Shown one piece after another: positions 23,001-31,609 of a stretch of 64,000 bases of DNA (its first letter is position 1; every line of letters starts with the position of its first letter). Source of the DNA: Rhyacophila brunnea (taxonomy: Eukaryota > Arthropoda > Insecta > Trichoptera > Rhyacophilidae); contig JAGYXB010001798.1 of the NCBI GenBank assembly GCA_022495005.1, positions 62,001 through 126,000 of the forward strand. The letters are read 5' to 3'. The notes below the pieces were generated by a model. The model searched no databases, was not told the DNA's origin, and saw only the letters and a program-made list of their open reading frames with translations. The translations under genes and the position numbers were made by a program.

Positions 23001-25953
23001 TACATAAATACTCGACATAAATAGTGCAAACTAAACTTTGTCAGTCATACTTATTCGTTTAAATTTAACTACGAATACAATCTGCAGATGGTGCTGGTTA
23101 GTTTTTAAAATTCTATTAAATCCTGCCTAAACTACACCATAATAGTTTAGGTATGCTATAGGCAATGACATGATTAATAGACAACGCACTCAATACAGTA
23201 GCTAGCAAATAAATTCGCGCATAGCGACATTCGCACATGAATAGGTAGACGTCACGCAATTTCCATTATGCGATATCACGCATCGGGAATTTATGGCAAT
23301 ATCACCTTTATTGTAATGGCGTTAGAACAGTGTTTCTAGTGTCAATGTTCATTTGAGCGAACCGGTTCGAACCGAACCATTCGGCAGACCCGACAAAAAG
23401 CATCGGGGATTTATAGCAATATCACCTTTATTGTAATGGCGTTAGAACAGATTATGCCATTCGGCAGACCCGACAAAGAAGTGAGTGTCATTTTTTTCTA
23501 GATGCTTCGTCCATATTAATGTCATTGGCTATGGGCGATCTGAAAAAATAGTGCACAACTTTTCAGTCATACTTATTTGTTTTCGTTGAATTAAGAGTAT
23601 ATATTACAGATCGTGTTTTTTTAAATTTCATTAAGCCGTGCCTATACCAAACCGTAATCTTCCATCTATAAATTATGTAGTATGGTTTATTGGCATAATT
23701 TTAGATATTTTATAGATAAACGAATATTTTTTTACTATTATCTACTATGGCTTGGGTTTTCCAGGGTTTAATTGAATTCTAAAAACTAACCAACACCATG
23801 CGACGCATCTCATGGAGGTCAAGGCTGTATTTTGTGAGGACCAAATGCTGTTTGTTTAACGCGTGCGTGCTACCTGTGCTCCTGTATGGCTGTGAGACAT
23901 GGCATCTTACTACTGTCCAACAGGATCTTCTTGGCTACGTGTTAAAACTGTGAACTAACAAGCTCCTCCCATTTTTAACCGCACTCCGATTTAAGCGCCT
24001 TCCGGTTAGCGACGAGTTGTCCACGTGTTAAACTGTGAACTAACAAGCTCCTCCCACTTTAACCGCACTAACGACTTCCGATTATTGCCAGGATCTTTTT
24101 GTCGGACAGTAAGGTTAAATAGTCTCGGCTTTTGAGCTTTGAGAATCGATGTCTCCGCCGAATCTTAGCCGGCTCGCACATCACAACTCGCCTTGTGTGC
24201 CTGATGGCCATAAATCAAAATTTCTGAGAATGCCGGCGAATGTTGCATGCTACAACCTCGCACATCTGCCTAGCGGCAAACGTCAAACGCGAAAAAGGAG
24301 AAGTCTCTCGTCTGCCATTTTTATTGTGTTGATTGTATGAACAAACGTCAAACGCGGTGACCAGCGATGAGCGAGCAATGACAGTGTAGACAGAGACAGA
24401 AATGGCCGATGGCCGCAGGCTGTGTGCTTGCGCGGAGCCGACATTTTTCGAGATCGACATGCAGGCTTTGGCCAATGCAGGGTCGCAGAGTTGCAGTTGC
24501 ATCGGCCAATCTGCGAAGCTCCATTTGATAACGTTTGTTTCTTGGTTTAGGATGACGTCACATCGACGAATTCGTCGTAAGACGCATGCGGCGAGTTCTG
24601 ATGTGCGAGCCCTCTTAGGGGCACATTGGTACGACCGCGTTACAAACACCCGAGTTCGTGAGCAGACAAAGCAGCCGTTGGCCTTCTTGGGACACGTGTT
24701 CCAGATACCGCCAAAGAGTGCGACACTTCGTACATTTGTGGCACAGCCTCAAGGGTTCCCTTGCCGTGACCGGCCCTTCCTCACCCTGCAGCGGTGCTAC
24801 AAAAGCGACCGACGTGCTACAGGTCTGACATGGCGGAAGGCACAAGAGTTGGCGATGGACCGAGGAAAGTGGCGTGAACTTGTGCTTTCCCTATGCCCCA
24901 ATACTGGGTCGTGACAGGGTGGAAGAAGAAGAACCAACACCATCAGTAAATTGCAGTCTTAGTTCAATAAAAACAAGTACGTATGACTAACAAAGTTTAA
25001 TGTGCACTATTTATGTAGGATCTTAACAGCCTACCTAAATCCTTCGCCTCTGGTAAATAATCAATTGAGTTAAGTACCTAGGTACTACAAACTGTATACG
25101 GTTTTTAAGGAATTGTTTAATTAATAGAATTGCGTTTTACCACCGTATTAAAAGTTGATTGGAGTAAATCCAAGCTTTCGGATAGTTTATAGTATATTGT
25201 GATAAGATTTAACATTTCATCTTCTCTCACTGATTTGTTCGTTGTCAGGGTATTTATTTTACTTTCTTGTTTTATTATTATTTTATTAATTATAAACGCG
25301 AATAACGGATCAGTTTGCAAAGCTTCAATATCTTGAATGTCAAATGTGATACATAATTTGTAGTTGAGGTGATTTATATACGTCATAAAAATGAGTATAT
25401 TCATACAGAATTTATAATAAGCTAAGTCAATTACTATCAACATAAAGTGATGCCACACTATTGAAAAAATTATAAAAAAATTATATTGAAATATAATCCA
25501 TATATAGAGTATATAGATTAATATATAGAAAAATAATAGAATATGTACTGCACAATTAACTGAGGTACGGGGATAAAACACATTGATAACATTTAAATTT
25601 CTAGAAATTATTTCAATGTTTCTGACAAGTTTATTTATTGATTTACAATGTGTAAATGAGAAAAACACCCAAATGAAAACTGCGTCTAACGTCTGTAAAA
25701 TATACATGAAACATTCGAAAACAGATATTATTTTAATGATTTTATAAATCTCGGTCAGTGTTTCTATTATTAAAAAATACTTTAGTACAATCGACACTGT
25801 ACTCAATAGTATAACATATATTTTGGAGACGTATCGTATAAAAATATTGTCATTCGAACAACAATACGTTATGCCTAAAACAGAATATAAAATTCTGAAC
25901 GGTTCGATTTTATTTATATATTTTTTATATTTTTTTTCCTGTAGACAACTCAT
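16842..25953 (-). CDS. Gr-b: gustatory receptor gene
   Basis: The minus-strand gene has coding blocks at 25953-25141, 22329-22252 and 17014-16842, giving about 353 residues so far. It is a multi-pass gustatory receptor, expected in the dendrite membrane of taste neurons as a ligand-gated cation channel; ligand unknown. No stop or frameshift is seen in the three blocks, and it aligns with Gr-a along its length, so the two arose by duplication and now converge tail to tail with 4.9 kb between stop codons. No transmembrane-5 exon was recognised between 25140 and 22330, where most of the space is a 2.1-kb mobile element. The 78-bp exon ends in phase 0 but the last exon starts two bases into a codon, so a small exon is missing from this model. 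It may be functional, but it may also have lost an exon. Usual family length is 350-450 residues. Confidence 0.82.
17165..17430 (+). repeat. Repeat shared in inverted orientation with 62780-63060
   Basis: The order GGTTCCACGAATAAACAGA, AGAAACAGAACGGTGA, AAACAGAACAGC, TTTAATAGCGCAGATTTTCA and AACTCGGTGTTGCC is found reversed at 62780-63060. It lies in the last intron of Gr-b. No terminal repeats were identified. Confidence 0.65.
17458..17974. mobile_element. Element with GCGCTCCATTGGC inverted ends
   Basis: CCAGCGCTCCATTGGCGAGC at the left is answered by the complement GCATGCCAATGGAGCGCCGG at the right, about 515 bp away, with CTAAT close to both ends. A 69-codon frame inside (17733-17942, +) has no recognised similarity. 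The target duplication is too short to call the superfamily. Confidence 0.55.
18091..18423 (-). other. 110-codon open frame of unknown nature
   Basis: The minus-strand frame begins MYGVNMLVFCGKSEMFL and is open to 18091. The pattern of a short hydrophobic YG..VFCGK start followed by many leucine, isoleucine and asparagine residues is faintly like the region after the reverse transcriptase core of some non-LTR elements, but I cannot confirm it. Its start abuts the hAT element at 18430, so it is likely truncated by that insertion. Confidence 0.3.
18430..18966. mobile_element. hAT-family MITE (CAGTGGCGAAG type)
   Basis: Ends are CAGTGGCGAAGGGTGAACG and the complement of CTACTCCTCGCCACTG, flanked by ATGGATAT (18422-18429) and ACGGATAT (18967-18974), an 8-bp duplication with one mismatch. 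The internal order (CATAATAGTGCACACTAAAC-like block, CCTGCCTAA, ACCAACACCATCTG) matches the copies at 11177 and 22977. Confidence 0.8.
18987..19535. mobile_element. TA-flanked pogo/Tigger-like MITE
   Basis: TA at both borders encloses CAGTCGACCTTGGTTATTACG and the complement of TCGTAATAAGCAAGTGCGATTG. Inside are TCGTTATAAGCATTACTCG, AAACGATCGACACATTAACAG and GAGATCTCGCTATTTCCG. A longer, related copy lies in the opposite orientation at 44500-45313. CAGT(C/A)-type ends with TA sites are typical of pogo/Tigger relatives. Confidence 0.75.
19735..20035. repeat. Repeat partly shared with 9658-10015
   Basis: TTCACAAACAAATGG...GGCATGATGG resembles the start of the segment at 9930-10000 on the minus strand. 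The following part (AGACACGCGGCATTGCGTCGAC) is not found elsewhere in the window. No product is recognised. Confidence 0.4.
20340..20760 (-). repeat. tRNA-bearing interspersed repeat, copy 1
   Basis: A tRNA-like module on the minus strand (TTTAGCACAGTGGTCTATG, then ATGCAGGTTCGATTCCTGC) lies at 20457-20520 in the middle of a ~420-bp repeat that also includes TAACCAATA..AAAATCTTTTTG on one side and CTAACCGACGTCACGGATCA, TTGTAACTTACTTGAACTTG and ATTCAACGAATAATTCACAA on the other. The same frame surrounds the modules at about 21305, 28205, 43630 and 61755. Because the flanks are shared, the tRNA part is internal rather than the head of a simple SINE. Confidence 0.7.
21060..21430 (+). repeat. tRNA-bearing interspersed repeat, copy 2
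   Basis: It lies in the opposite orientation to copy 1. The tRNA-like module spans about 21304-21385 (GCGTAGCATAGAGGTAAATG, then AGGGTTCAATTCCCTGCC). The body markers ACGTCGGTTAGTATTGAAG and TCTACTTTGATTA lie upstream, and AAAAGACTTTTTCTATTGG downstream. Copies 1 and 2 face each other around a G-rich unrelated segment (20930-21000). Confidence 0.7.
21668..22199 (-). pseudogene. hAT (Charlie/ZBED-GTF2IRD2-like) transposase fragment
   Basis: From a CAGTGGTTCTCAAACCGCG terminus at 22199 (minus strand), the frame reads NPINLALQGKDI, AFKMKLELWIIKLERKNFA and LFPQLNTYIDENE, then EISYYSYFPDLREFEKYHRF and NNPFVLSISDLPSE. It continues LIQEQFLDLINDGGAKHVF and SDFWIKVAQ to a stop. The order LNL.LQGK, AF..KL.LW, FP, F...F.DL..FE, ..PF...., E.Q..L..L..D is the middle of the RNase H-like hAT transposase of the ZBED/GTF2IRD2 type. 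The N-terminus and true C-terminal dimerisation domain are missing. The end nearest Gr-b is only 53 bp from the donor of its 78-bp exon. Confidence 0.75.
22252..22329 (-). CDS. Gr-b transmembrane segment 6 exon
   Basis: On the minus strand TTTTTGATTTCAG precedes a 78-bp exon reading LLLSPPLFLLASISPFVYIL and ending NYPGQI before GTGAGT. It matches the Gr-a exon in length, splice sites and LLLSP..LLL...PFV. The frame also continues past the donor into unrelated hAT sequence, which is chance readthrough. Confidence 0.8.
22497..22760. repeat. Repeat pieces shared with 52870-53240 and 54150-55020
   Basis: AAGGCCTGAACAAAAACGAA followed by AAGCATTCGGCACGCTTATA recurs at 54955-55020 and, inverted, at about 53165-53235. 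The adjoining CATGTAAATTGTACGTAAAA...CACCGT and TCTATCGGAAGAGATGATCG pieces recur near 54465-54540. These repeats lie in Gr-b intron 1. Confidence 0.6.
23800..24931 (+). pseudogene. 5'-truncated non-LTR retrotransposon with (GAA)n tail
   Basis: The 12-bp sequence AACCAACACCAT lies at both borders (23788-23799 and 24932-24943), the variable-length duplication expected of target-primed reverse transcription. Reading + gives CVLPVLLYGCETWHLTTVQQ at the left and, after the nested MITE, FLGHVFQIPPKSATLRT, then QPQGFPCRDRP, RKAQELAMDRGKWRELV to a stop, and GGAAGAAGAAG at the 3' end. LYGCETW and the GHV...P.....RGRP....W....DR..WR series are the C-terminal end of insect endonuclease-reverse transcriptase proteins. 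The direct repeat GTGTTAAACTGTGAACTAAC near 23940 and 24030 is an internal oddity. Confidence 0.82.
24168..24614. mobile_element. Harbinger-like MITE, copy 1 (TTA target site)
   Basis: TTA at 24165-24167 and 24615-24617 flanks GCCGGCTCGCACATCA...TGATGTGCGAGCCCTC, inverted ends of about 16 bp. The element is 447 bp, exactly the length of the copy at 55030-55476, and the two are clearly homologous throughout. 3-bp TTA duplications fit PIF/Harbinger transposases. Open frames inside are not conserved in length and are taken as chance. Confidence 0.85.
25141..25953 (-). CDS. Gr-b exon 1 (N-terminus to loop before transmembrane segment 5)
   Basis: The 813-bp exon opens at an ATG on the minus strand and encodes 271 residues. 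Hydrophobic segments lie at about 45-63, 74-100, 133-155 and 158-192. Shared blocks with Gr-a are KIEPFRILYSVLG, YILQTLDAVFIWVF, IDLAYYKFCMNI, FDIQDIEALQTDP and YYKLSESLDLLQSTFN. The donor is placed after ACGGTG before GTAAAA because this gives the same phase and position as in Gr-a; reading on would add only seven residues before a stop. The exon is uninterrupted, unlike its Gr-a counterpart. Confidence 0.9.
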
Positions 25954-26339
25954 ATTTTTTTGTATATACGTTGTGTTATTATAGAAACTATATGAAAATA
26001 ACGTTTTAAAAATGGACGACGAGTACTTATTGTAATTAATTAATTAAAACAAAATACAATGTATAGTACCTACATACTTCATTCATATAAGGCAGGGATG
26101 GCCAGTGCGTCGATCGCGAAGGTATTTTTGGTCGATCGCGGACATAATAATATTGTACTTGTTGGGAATAGTGGATTGTTTTGAGGATCGTAAATAAGCA
26201 ACGTAGTTGGCATCATTAGAAAAGGGGAAATGGAGTAAGTCGATTCTACCATCACCACGAGAGGTGCCCTGGTTTGTAGAGTCTTCTTTGACGAGGAATG
26301 AGCTTAAGTTTATACTGAGACTAAGAACAGAGCACACCA

Positions 26340-26590
26340 TGGGCAAAAGATTTGATGTCCTCATGGGAAGAAGCGAATCGTAGCTCTGCGATGAATGTCA
26401 TGTTTTAGAGGACATTGTACATATAGCACTGCAATGCCCCAAATATGAAATTCACAGAGTACAGCTGCGAATTGCAGATATCTATAAGAATGTCGACGAA
26501 TTGGAGGGTGTCCTGGCGGTGGGTAAGACGGAAGAGCTAGGCAAAATTGTAAAGTTATTTAACAGAATAGGAGTGAGGACCTGATCGACG
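26340..26590 (+). pseudogene. Non-LTR retrotransposon ORF2 C-terminus
   Basis: The frame reads CDECHVLEDIVHIALQCPKY and EIHRVQLRIADIYKNVDELE, then ELGKIVKLFNRIGVRT and a stop. C..C....ED..H....CP.Y...R..L is the zinc-binding motif after the RNase H or reverse transcriptase part in jockey-like and related elements. A preceding stretch in another frame (GHTMGKRFDVLMG) fits the usual sequence before it. About 80 codons survive. Confidence 0.65.
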
Positions 26591-27144
26591 GATCCCCTTC
26601 TGGAAGAGAAGAGGCGATATGACAGCTAGTCGCAGTCAAAGCCTCGGTAAAATCACAAAAAAAGCATCGTAGTTTTAATATACGATTAACTTTATTTATA
26701 TTCAACTGCATGTACATTATTATACAGAATTATTATAACAGATTACATTTTATATAAGCGCGTTACAAATGACCGAAGAGAACTAATTGGTATCACGCCG
26801 CACAAACAGGTGCGGCGTAATAATGGAAAGTAGAATCTGTCTCCCTCTTACAAACAATAGTCGGTATCTAGCATCTGCGCAGCGAGTGCTAGGTCTCGAC
26901 ACGTACTTTTTTATTCTTATATTATTAATTATATTACTTAATTATATTACTTAATTATATTGTTATATTATTCTATTAGACGGCTATCTCTCAACAGTAC
27001 TATTTCTTGTTCAAACGAGTCAAAACTTCTCGATGTTCCATCTCTTAAAATCTGCTAGTTCTTATCTCTTATGTCGGGTTTATTACTTTATGTAAAAATG
27101 AGTAAACAGTACCCACTTTTATCAGTTATCATTGAATTATACGC

Positions 27145-27300
27145 CAGCAGGCATGGCTCCCACAAGGGGAGGTCTGACAGGGCTCTATCCCGAGGGAAGC
27201 TCGTCGTAGCGGGTCGACCAGTTAAGTAAGAAAAACACAAGCCGCAAATTTGCTCGAATAGTAAAAAAGTCGCCAGCGGCGCTATTTCCCTCAAGGGATA
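27145..27300. repeat. Partial copy of the CATGGCCCCCAC hAT family
   Basis: CATGGCTCCCACAAGGGGAG, GGTCGACCAGTTAAGTAAG and AATAGTAAAAAAGTCGCC appear in the same order as in the complete copies at 39441-39914 and 42586-42983. The right end is missing. Confidence 0.65.
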
Positions 27301-27712
27301 TTTAAATTTTAAAATACATGACTGTGCGATGCAATTTGATGTGATTAAATGATAATTCATATTGTATAGAATTTATTTTAAGTATGTTTCCTGGCAAAGG
27401 GTTGCATCTTGGCTACTACAAAATATTTAATATTCGATATACAGGTAAATTGTGTAACTATGTCGAAATTACAGTTAATGTGTACCTACTTAATTTTTTT
27501 AGAAGTGAAAGACATAATAATTTTACTTAAGTACCTATATTATTGTCGTTAATTCGATGTTTCTGTATCGTTATTTTTTATATGTATAAAATATCTGTTT
27601 TAAAAATACATGTTTGAATTATAATAAATGGGGTTTTATTGTTCTCGCATGATATAATTACAAATGATATCAGTCGATCGCCATAAATATTTTTTTCAAC
27701 TAGTCGATCCTG

Positions 27713-28052
27713 CGGGTCTATTCTATACAAAAGGCTGCTTTCGTCCGCTAAAACCGCTAACTAGGGTATGTTTGTATCAAATTATTAACACATATTGTAA
27801 CAATTATAATTAGCCGGTATTAATTGTTGCAATAAATGATATATTTTAACGGCATGCCCCCTGCCTGTGCTAAAATTTAGAGCATGAGCGATAGAGAGAG
27901 AGAGCGAGAGAGAGACAGTTTCGACTGATTAACTGATTACAATACAATTGAAATTATAATATTTCAATATAAAATGTATGTAACAAATACTAACACATTA
28001 TCACGTTAGCACGTTAGCGGTCGATAGTCGCCTTTTGTATAGAATAGACCCG
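27713..28052. mobile_element. Palindromic MITE, GGGTCTATTCTATAC family, copy 1
   Basis: CGGGTCTATTCTATACAAAA at the left is the complement of TTTTGTATAGAATAGACCCG at the right, with shorter complementary blocks inside (GTCCGCTAA...TTAGCGGTCG). The element interrupts the terminal region of the hAT composite, with CTG on both sides. A (GA)n tract lies at 27890-27915. Confidence 0.72.
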
Positions 28053-28109
28053 CTGGAAAACAAAAATGTGGCACCCCTGCTATATATATATACTTACAAC
28101 CTTTTTATC

Positions 28110-28560
28110 AAAAGGGATAGTTTATTGAACATAGATAATTTTGAAAAACCCTTTCTGAGAAAATACTCGTATATTATAACCAATAGAAAAAATCTTTTTG
28201 AAAAAAGTAAGCCACCCCGGCAGGGAATCGAACCCAGCATCTCCTGGGTTTACGCCCCGTCCGTGCATTACCTCTATGCTACAAGGCAACGTGCTAATTG
28301 CAACAAACTTTAACTATTGGCCTTTTTAATACCCACTCATCAGCGTTCTTCTAAATCAAGCTACTTTGGCAAACGGTTTTTGTTTATTTAATCAAAGTAG
28401 ATACCTATTACTTCAATTGCTAACCGACGTCGTGGATTTTTCCAATATTTTTTATGATGTAACTTACTTGAACTTGCTAATAATTTATAATTAACTATTT
28501 CTTTTATTCAACGAATAATTCACAAGATTTTAAGAATGTACCACTTTCTGAGAAAATATA
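28110..28560 (-). repeat. tRNA-bearing interspersed repeat, copy 3
   Basis: The tRNA-like module at about 28207-28290 (minus strand) closely resembles that of copy 2 (CGGACGGGGCGTAAACCC, GGTTCGATTCCCTGCC). Flanks are the family body (CAATTGCTAACCGACGTCG, AACTTACTTGAACTTGC, TTCAACGAATAATTCACAAG). Confidence 0.7.
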
Positions 28561-28588
28561 TTATAACCAATAGAATTTTTTTTTGAAA

Positions 28589-28640
28589 GTTAGGTTAGGT
28601 TAGGTTAGATTAGGTTAGGTTAGGTTAGGTTTAGGTTAGT
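28589..28640. repeat. Short (TTAGG)n array
   Basis: About nine units of TTAGG with two variants (TTAGA, TTTAGG). This is the usual insect telomere motif, but arrays this short are common inside lepidopteran repeats and are not evidence of a chromosome end. Confidence 0.85.
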
Positions 28641-29027
28641 TTATTAATTTTTAAATGGTTTTTGGACTGCACAAGGCATAGGTATGTATCACAAATAACA
28701 TATTATTTTCTCCAGAGTTTAGATCAGTGTTTTTAAAACCAGTAGGCCGCCAAATTTTCCCAACTTTTTACTATAAATATATGATAATCTGGAGTCCTTA
28801 TGAGTTTCCTATAAGCTTGTTTTAGAGAGTGTTCAAAAGAAGTTTCTTCGACATCTTTATTTAATGTGTATGTTACGCCGAATGTGTGAAATTGCGTATT
28901 ACATAAAATCAGCAAAATTTTGCCTATTTCATGAAAAATGCAAACCCGTAGCTTTATTCATGAATTAGGCAAATTATCTGCCAATTGCGTGAATTCGGCA
29001 GTAATAGTACTAACATATGCACAATTA
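28641..29027. other. Unassigned AT-rich stretch
   Basis: A 60-codon minus-strand frame (28733-28915) with a mixed composition (EETSFEHSLKQAYRKL) is present, but no family is recognised and no splice sites frame it. Otherwise nothing is seen. Confidence 0.3.
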
Positions 29028-29031
29028 TTAA

Positions 29032-29752
29032 GGGGGTACATGCTCGTCGAAGGTCAAAATTGAAAAAATTGAAAAAAACACGCGCGTTAACATAATTTTA
29101 CTCCCTACTCTAATTATAGTTTGTCAATTTATGGCTACGGCCGTATGTTGTAGCTTAACCACTAGGGAATGACAAAAGAAATAGCGTATTTCAAAAAAAC
29201 ACTACCTTATTTTTAGGTCAATAATTATTATAAAGCAATCATTATTCATAACATGTTTATCACACTTGAATGGTCAAAAACATAGCTTATAATAAGTATA
29301 TTTAGAATCATCTTCAAATGTGTTAATCTTGCCGATTTTTTGAATAATAAAATGCCTAATTCTTGTCAAATTTGGGATCACAGAGATTATCAATATAATT
29401 TTTTATCGTGAATATTTTACAAAAATTATCCTGTAATAAATTATACTAATGGTTTTATAAATGCATTTAAAAATTAATAAATGTAAAAAATCTTAACACC
29501 ACTGCACAGTTATGTACCGAAATATGACTATATTCTAAAACATTAGTGCGAGAGGTTTAAAAGAATACTATTTTATGTAACAAAAATACTTTATGCAGTC
29601 ATCAAATGTTTAAAATATCTATAAAGGATAATAAGGCTTCAAAATTATATAAATAGATTATCTACAACGTTTAAGGAGTGTCCAGGATCATGGTTTGAAA
29701 ATACAATAAAAACTCAATTTTGACCTTCGACGAGCATGTCCCCCCCCCCCCC
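29032..29752. mobile_element. TTAA-flanked piggyBac-like MITE
   Basis: TTAA occurs at 29028-29031 and 29753-29756. GGGGGTACATGCTCGTCGAA at the left and the complement of TTCGACGAGCATGTCCCCC at the right extend to inverted repeats of about 30 bp that include GGTCAAAATTG. A run of twelve or more C marks the right end. No coding sequence is present. A fragment of the same family is in a Gr-a intron (8510-8705). Confidence 0.82.
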
Positions 29753-29759
29753 TTAAATC

Positions 29760-30340
29760 ATTATTTACTGTTCATATTTCAATTCTCACCAAGTATTAAA
29801 TAATAATATAATACTTTAAATATAAATAATAATATTAAATATATATTCTAAAAATAACTATAATTATTCACGGTCGTATATTTAATTTTCTATTTGCATT
29901 CGATTGCGTGGCGCCCAGTTGTTCCGGCGCCGAACCGTCCTAGACCCCTTATTTGCATGTCCTTTTTAGTATATTTTAGTCATCAACACAATACATGGCA
30001 ACATTGATATCTGTTAAGGCTATACTATAGCTGGGGCACGGTCTAAAACGATCGTGACTACGCGACGGGAAGATTGTGCAAACGACGCGTGCAGAACAAA
30101 ACATAATTTGTCATAAAAATTCAACATGCGTCCATTTAATGTTATGTTTATTGTTCTATTAGTAATGATAATAATAATATATTCATTGACATGTTTTCTT
30201 TTTCAGGTAAATGGGTAACGATTTTTTATCATCTTTACACGATTTAAAAATTAATTCCTCCGACACCACCACAAAACAAATTGACGTGTTCACAGCTTGA
30301 CTATCGCTCTCCGATTGGCAGTGAGTCCGAAATTTCGTCA
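29760..30340. other. Mostly unassigned sequence
   Basis: AT-rich at first, then a G+C-richer block (29890-29950, TGGCGCCCAGTTGTTCCGGC) that resembles part of 20930-21000 in inverted form. A small candidate exon is described separately. Nothing else is supported. Confidence 0.35.
30126..30218 (+). CDS. Possible signal-peptide exon (weak)
   Basis: ATG is followed by a short hydrophobic peptide, MRPFNVMFIVLLVMIIIIYS then LTCFLFQ, and by CAG GTAAAT, which would be a usable splice donor. Read without splicing the peptide ends after 30 residues. A 20-residue hydrophobic core behind MRPF is typical of secreted peptides. However, the same bases (TTTTCTTTTTCAG) also look like a splice acceptor, and AT-rich DNA easily yields hydrophobic codons. 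No downstream exon was found. Confidence 0.2.
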   Translation: MRPFNVMFIVLLVMIIIIYSLTCFLFQVNG

Positions 30341-30626
30341 CACTTATAGTTGAAAATTATTTGCCGTTTCAATAAAGTATGCTAGTTTAAGTATTCGACC
30401 AAAACGAAACATTTGTGTAATATCTAAAACTATGTATGCTTCAATTTTAGATATTTTATATATAGAAGAATATTTTTTATCGATTATGGTTTGGTTTAAG
30501 CAGGGCTTAATGAACACCATTTGCAATATGTACATATTCTTAATTCAACGAAAACAAAATAATAAGCATGACTGAAAAAGTGTGCACTATTTTTATTGGA
30601 TCGCACATAGCGTACTCAAACTATTA

Positions 30627-31174
30627 GGCTTCGCCCACATAGGTAGGTGCTTCGCTAGTCCTGAGCTAGATGCTATGCTTGTCTACTAAAACACTACTGC
30701 CACGTACTGCCTACGTGCTTAGGTACAAATCCATTTGACATTAAATTTGCGAGCGCTCGAGTCAACAACGATACGTCACTCTCAAAACTCACCAGAAAGC
30801 TACTTCTCACAGAGAATTTAAGTTTAAAATTTCGAAAGTCGCAAATTCGAACTTGTTGCGTGCGTACTGTCAATTATTCATCCCATACGTTATTATTCAT
30901 AACCTCAAAATATACGGTGTTTGACGTTTGTCATACTGAAGAAACATCTGCCATCTTGCAAAATCCATAGACAATGGCAAAATCACTAAGTGACAGAATA
31001 AAAATAACCAACACGTTTGTTCGCCGGGAGACTCACGAGGTGACTCATGATCACGTAGCGAGGCGCGAAGCGTGCAGTGTGGCCATTGCGATAGAATAGT
31101 GTGCGTTCGTTCACTAGGATATGTCACCTAGCACGTAGCCACCGAGCAAGGTACCCGACTATGTGGCCGAAGCC
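30627..31174. mobile_element. TTA-flanked Harbinger-like MITE, second family
   Basis: TTA at 30624-30626 and 31175-31177 flanks GGCTTCGCCCACATAGGTAG and the complement of CTATGTGGCCGAAGCC. The inverted ends share about 15 of 17 bases. Inner parts also pair loosely (GCCACGTACTGCC / GCACGTAGCCACC). No coding sequence is present. Confidence 0.7.
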
Positions 31175-31205
31175 TTATTGTTTGGTTTAGGCAGCAGGGA
31201 ATTTG

Positions 31206-31494
31206 CAGGGCCTTATGTTATAATTTGTGATATGAAGTCGCCCGACGATATGACGTAATTGTGACGTAAGCTCAATACACGCTCGAGGCAAGCCGCCCAA
31301 CGCACACGGCTCACCATAGATATTATTATGCTGAAACACCCATTCGTGTATGGGGACATTAAATAACGCCAGTATTTGAGTAGCGTTAATTTATCGAATG
31401 CTTTGACTCACTCCGGTAGTACGTCACAATGATGTCATATGACGTCATGTCAACCGGGCGACTTCAACTCGCAAGTTACAACATAAGGCCCCTG
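31206..31494. mobile_element. 289-bp MITE with CAGGGGCCTTATGTT ends
   Basis: CAGGGCCTTATGTTATAA at the left is matched by the complement of GTTACAACATAAGGCCCCTG at the right, and the pairing continues through GAAGTCGCCCG / CGGGCGACTTCAAC. Palindromic ACGTCATATGACGTCA-like sequence lies near the right end. No target duplication was made out. Confidence 0.65.
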
Positions 31495-31609
31495 ATGGTA
31501 AATTGTTTCTTAGTTCAACGAAAACAAATAAGTATGATTGACAAAGCTTAGTGTGCGTTATTTATGTCGAATCTTAACAGCCTACCTCACCCTTCGCCAC
31601 CGATACACA

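Larger units (their letters stand above)
22977..25052. mobile_element. hAT-family element with nested insertions (CAGTGGCGAAG type)
   Basis: A perfect GTAAATAA duplication (22969-22976, 25053-25060) bounds CAGTGGCAAAGGGTGGAGG at the left and the complement of CCTTCGCCTCTG at the right. Its own sequence is interrupted by a non-LTR insertion (23800-24931), itself interrupted by a Harbinger-like MITE (24168-24614). Between 23160 and 23545 is another unmatched block with a ~50-bp direct repeat (GGCAATATCACCTTTATTGT twice). The element fills most of Gr-b intron 1. Confidence 0.85.
26093..28079. mobile_element. hAT-like composite with GATCGCGATCG-type ends
   Basis: The left end CAGGGATGGCCAGTGCGTCG...GATCGCG faces a right end that, once the palindrome at 27713-28052 is set aside, reads AGTCGATC...CATTTTTG..GGCACCCCTG's complement pattern. 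CAGGG(A/G)TG(G/C)CCA with GATCGAC nearby is a common animal hAT terminus. No clean 8-bp duplication is visible (left flank ATATAAGG, right flank TATATAT). The interior is a mosaic: a retrotransposon fragment (26340-26590) and part of another hAT family (about 27145-27300). Confidence 0.6.
30345..31603. mobile_element. hAT-family copy (CAGTGGCGAAG type) carrying two later insertions
   Basis: Family sequence runs from about 30345 (TTTAAGTATTCG...AATATCTAAAACTATG) through GGTTTGGTTTAGGCAG to the right end CTCACCCTTCGCCACCG near 31603. It is broken by a TTA-flanked element at 30627-31174 and by an element with CAGGGCCTTATG ends at 31206-31494. The left terminus is lost. Confidence 0.65.

Noticed and set aside
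24215..24914. Host genes encoded at 24215-24649 (minus) or 24402-24914 (+)
   Set aside because: These frames cross the borders of the Harbinger-like MITE and the retrotransposon; the second copy of the MITE does not keep them.
28589..28640. Chromosome end or interstitial telomere
   Set aside because: Only about nine TTAGG units, and similar cores lie inside palindromic repeats elsewhere in the window.
30126..30218. Confident antimicrobial or neuropeptide gene
   Set aside because: Only a signal-peptide-like stretch is visible and no mature peptide exon follows, so it is listed only as a weak candidate.
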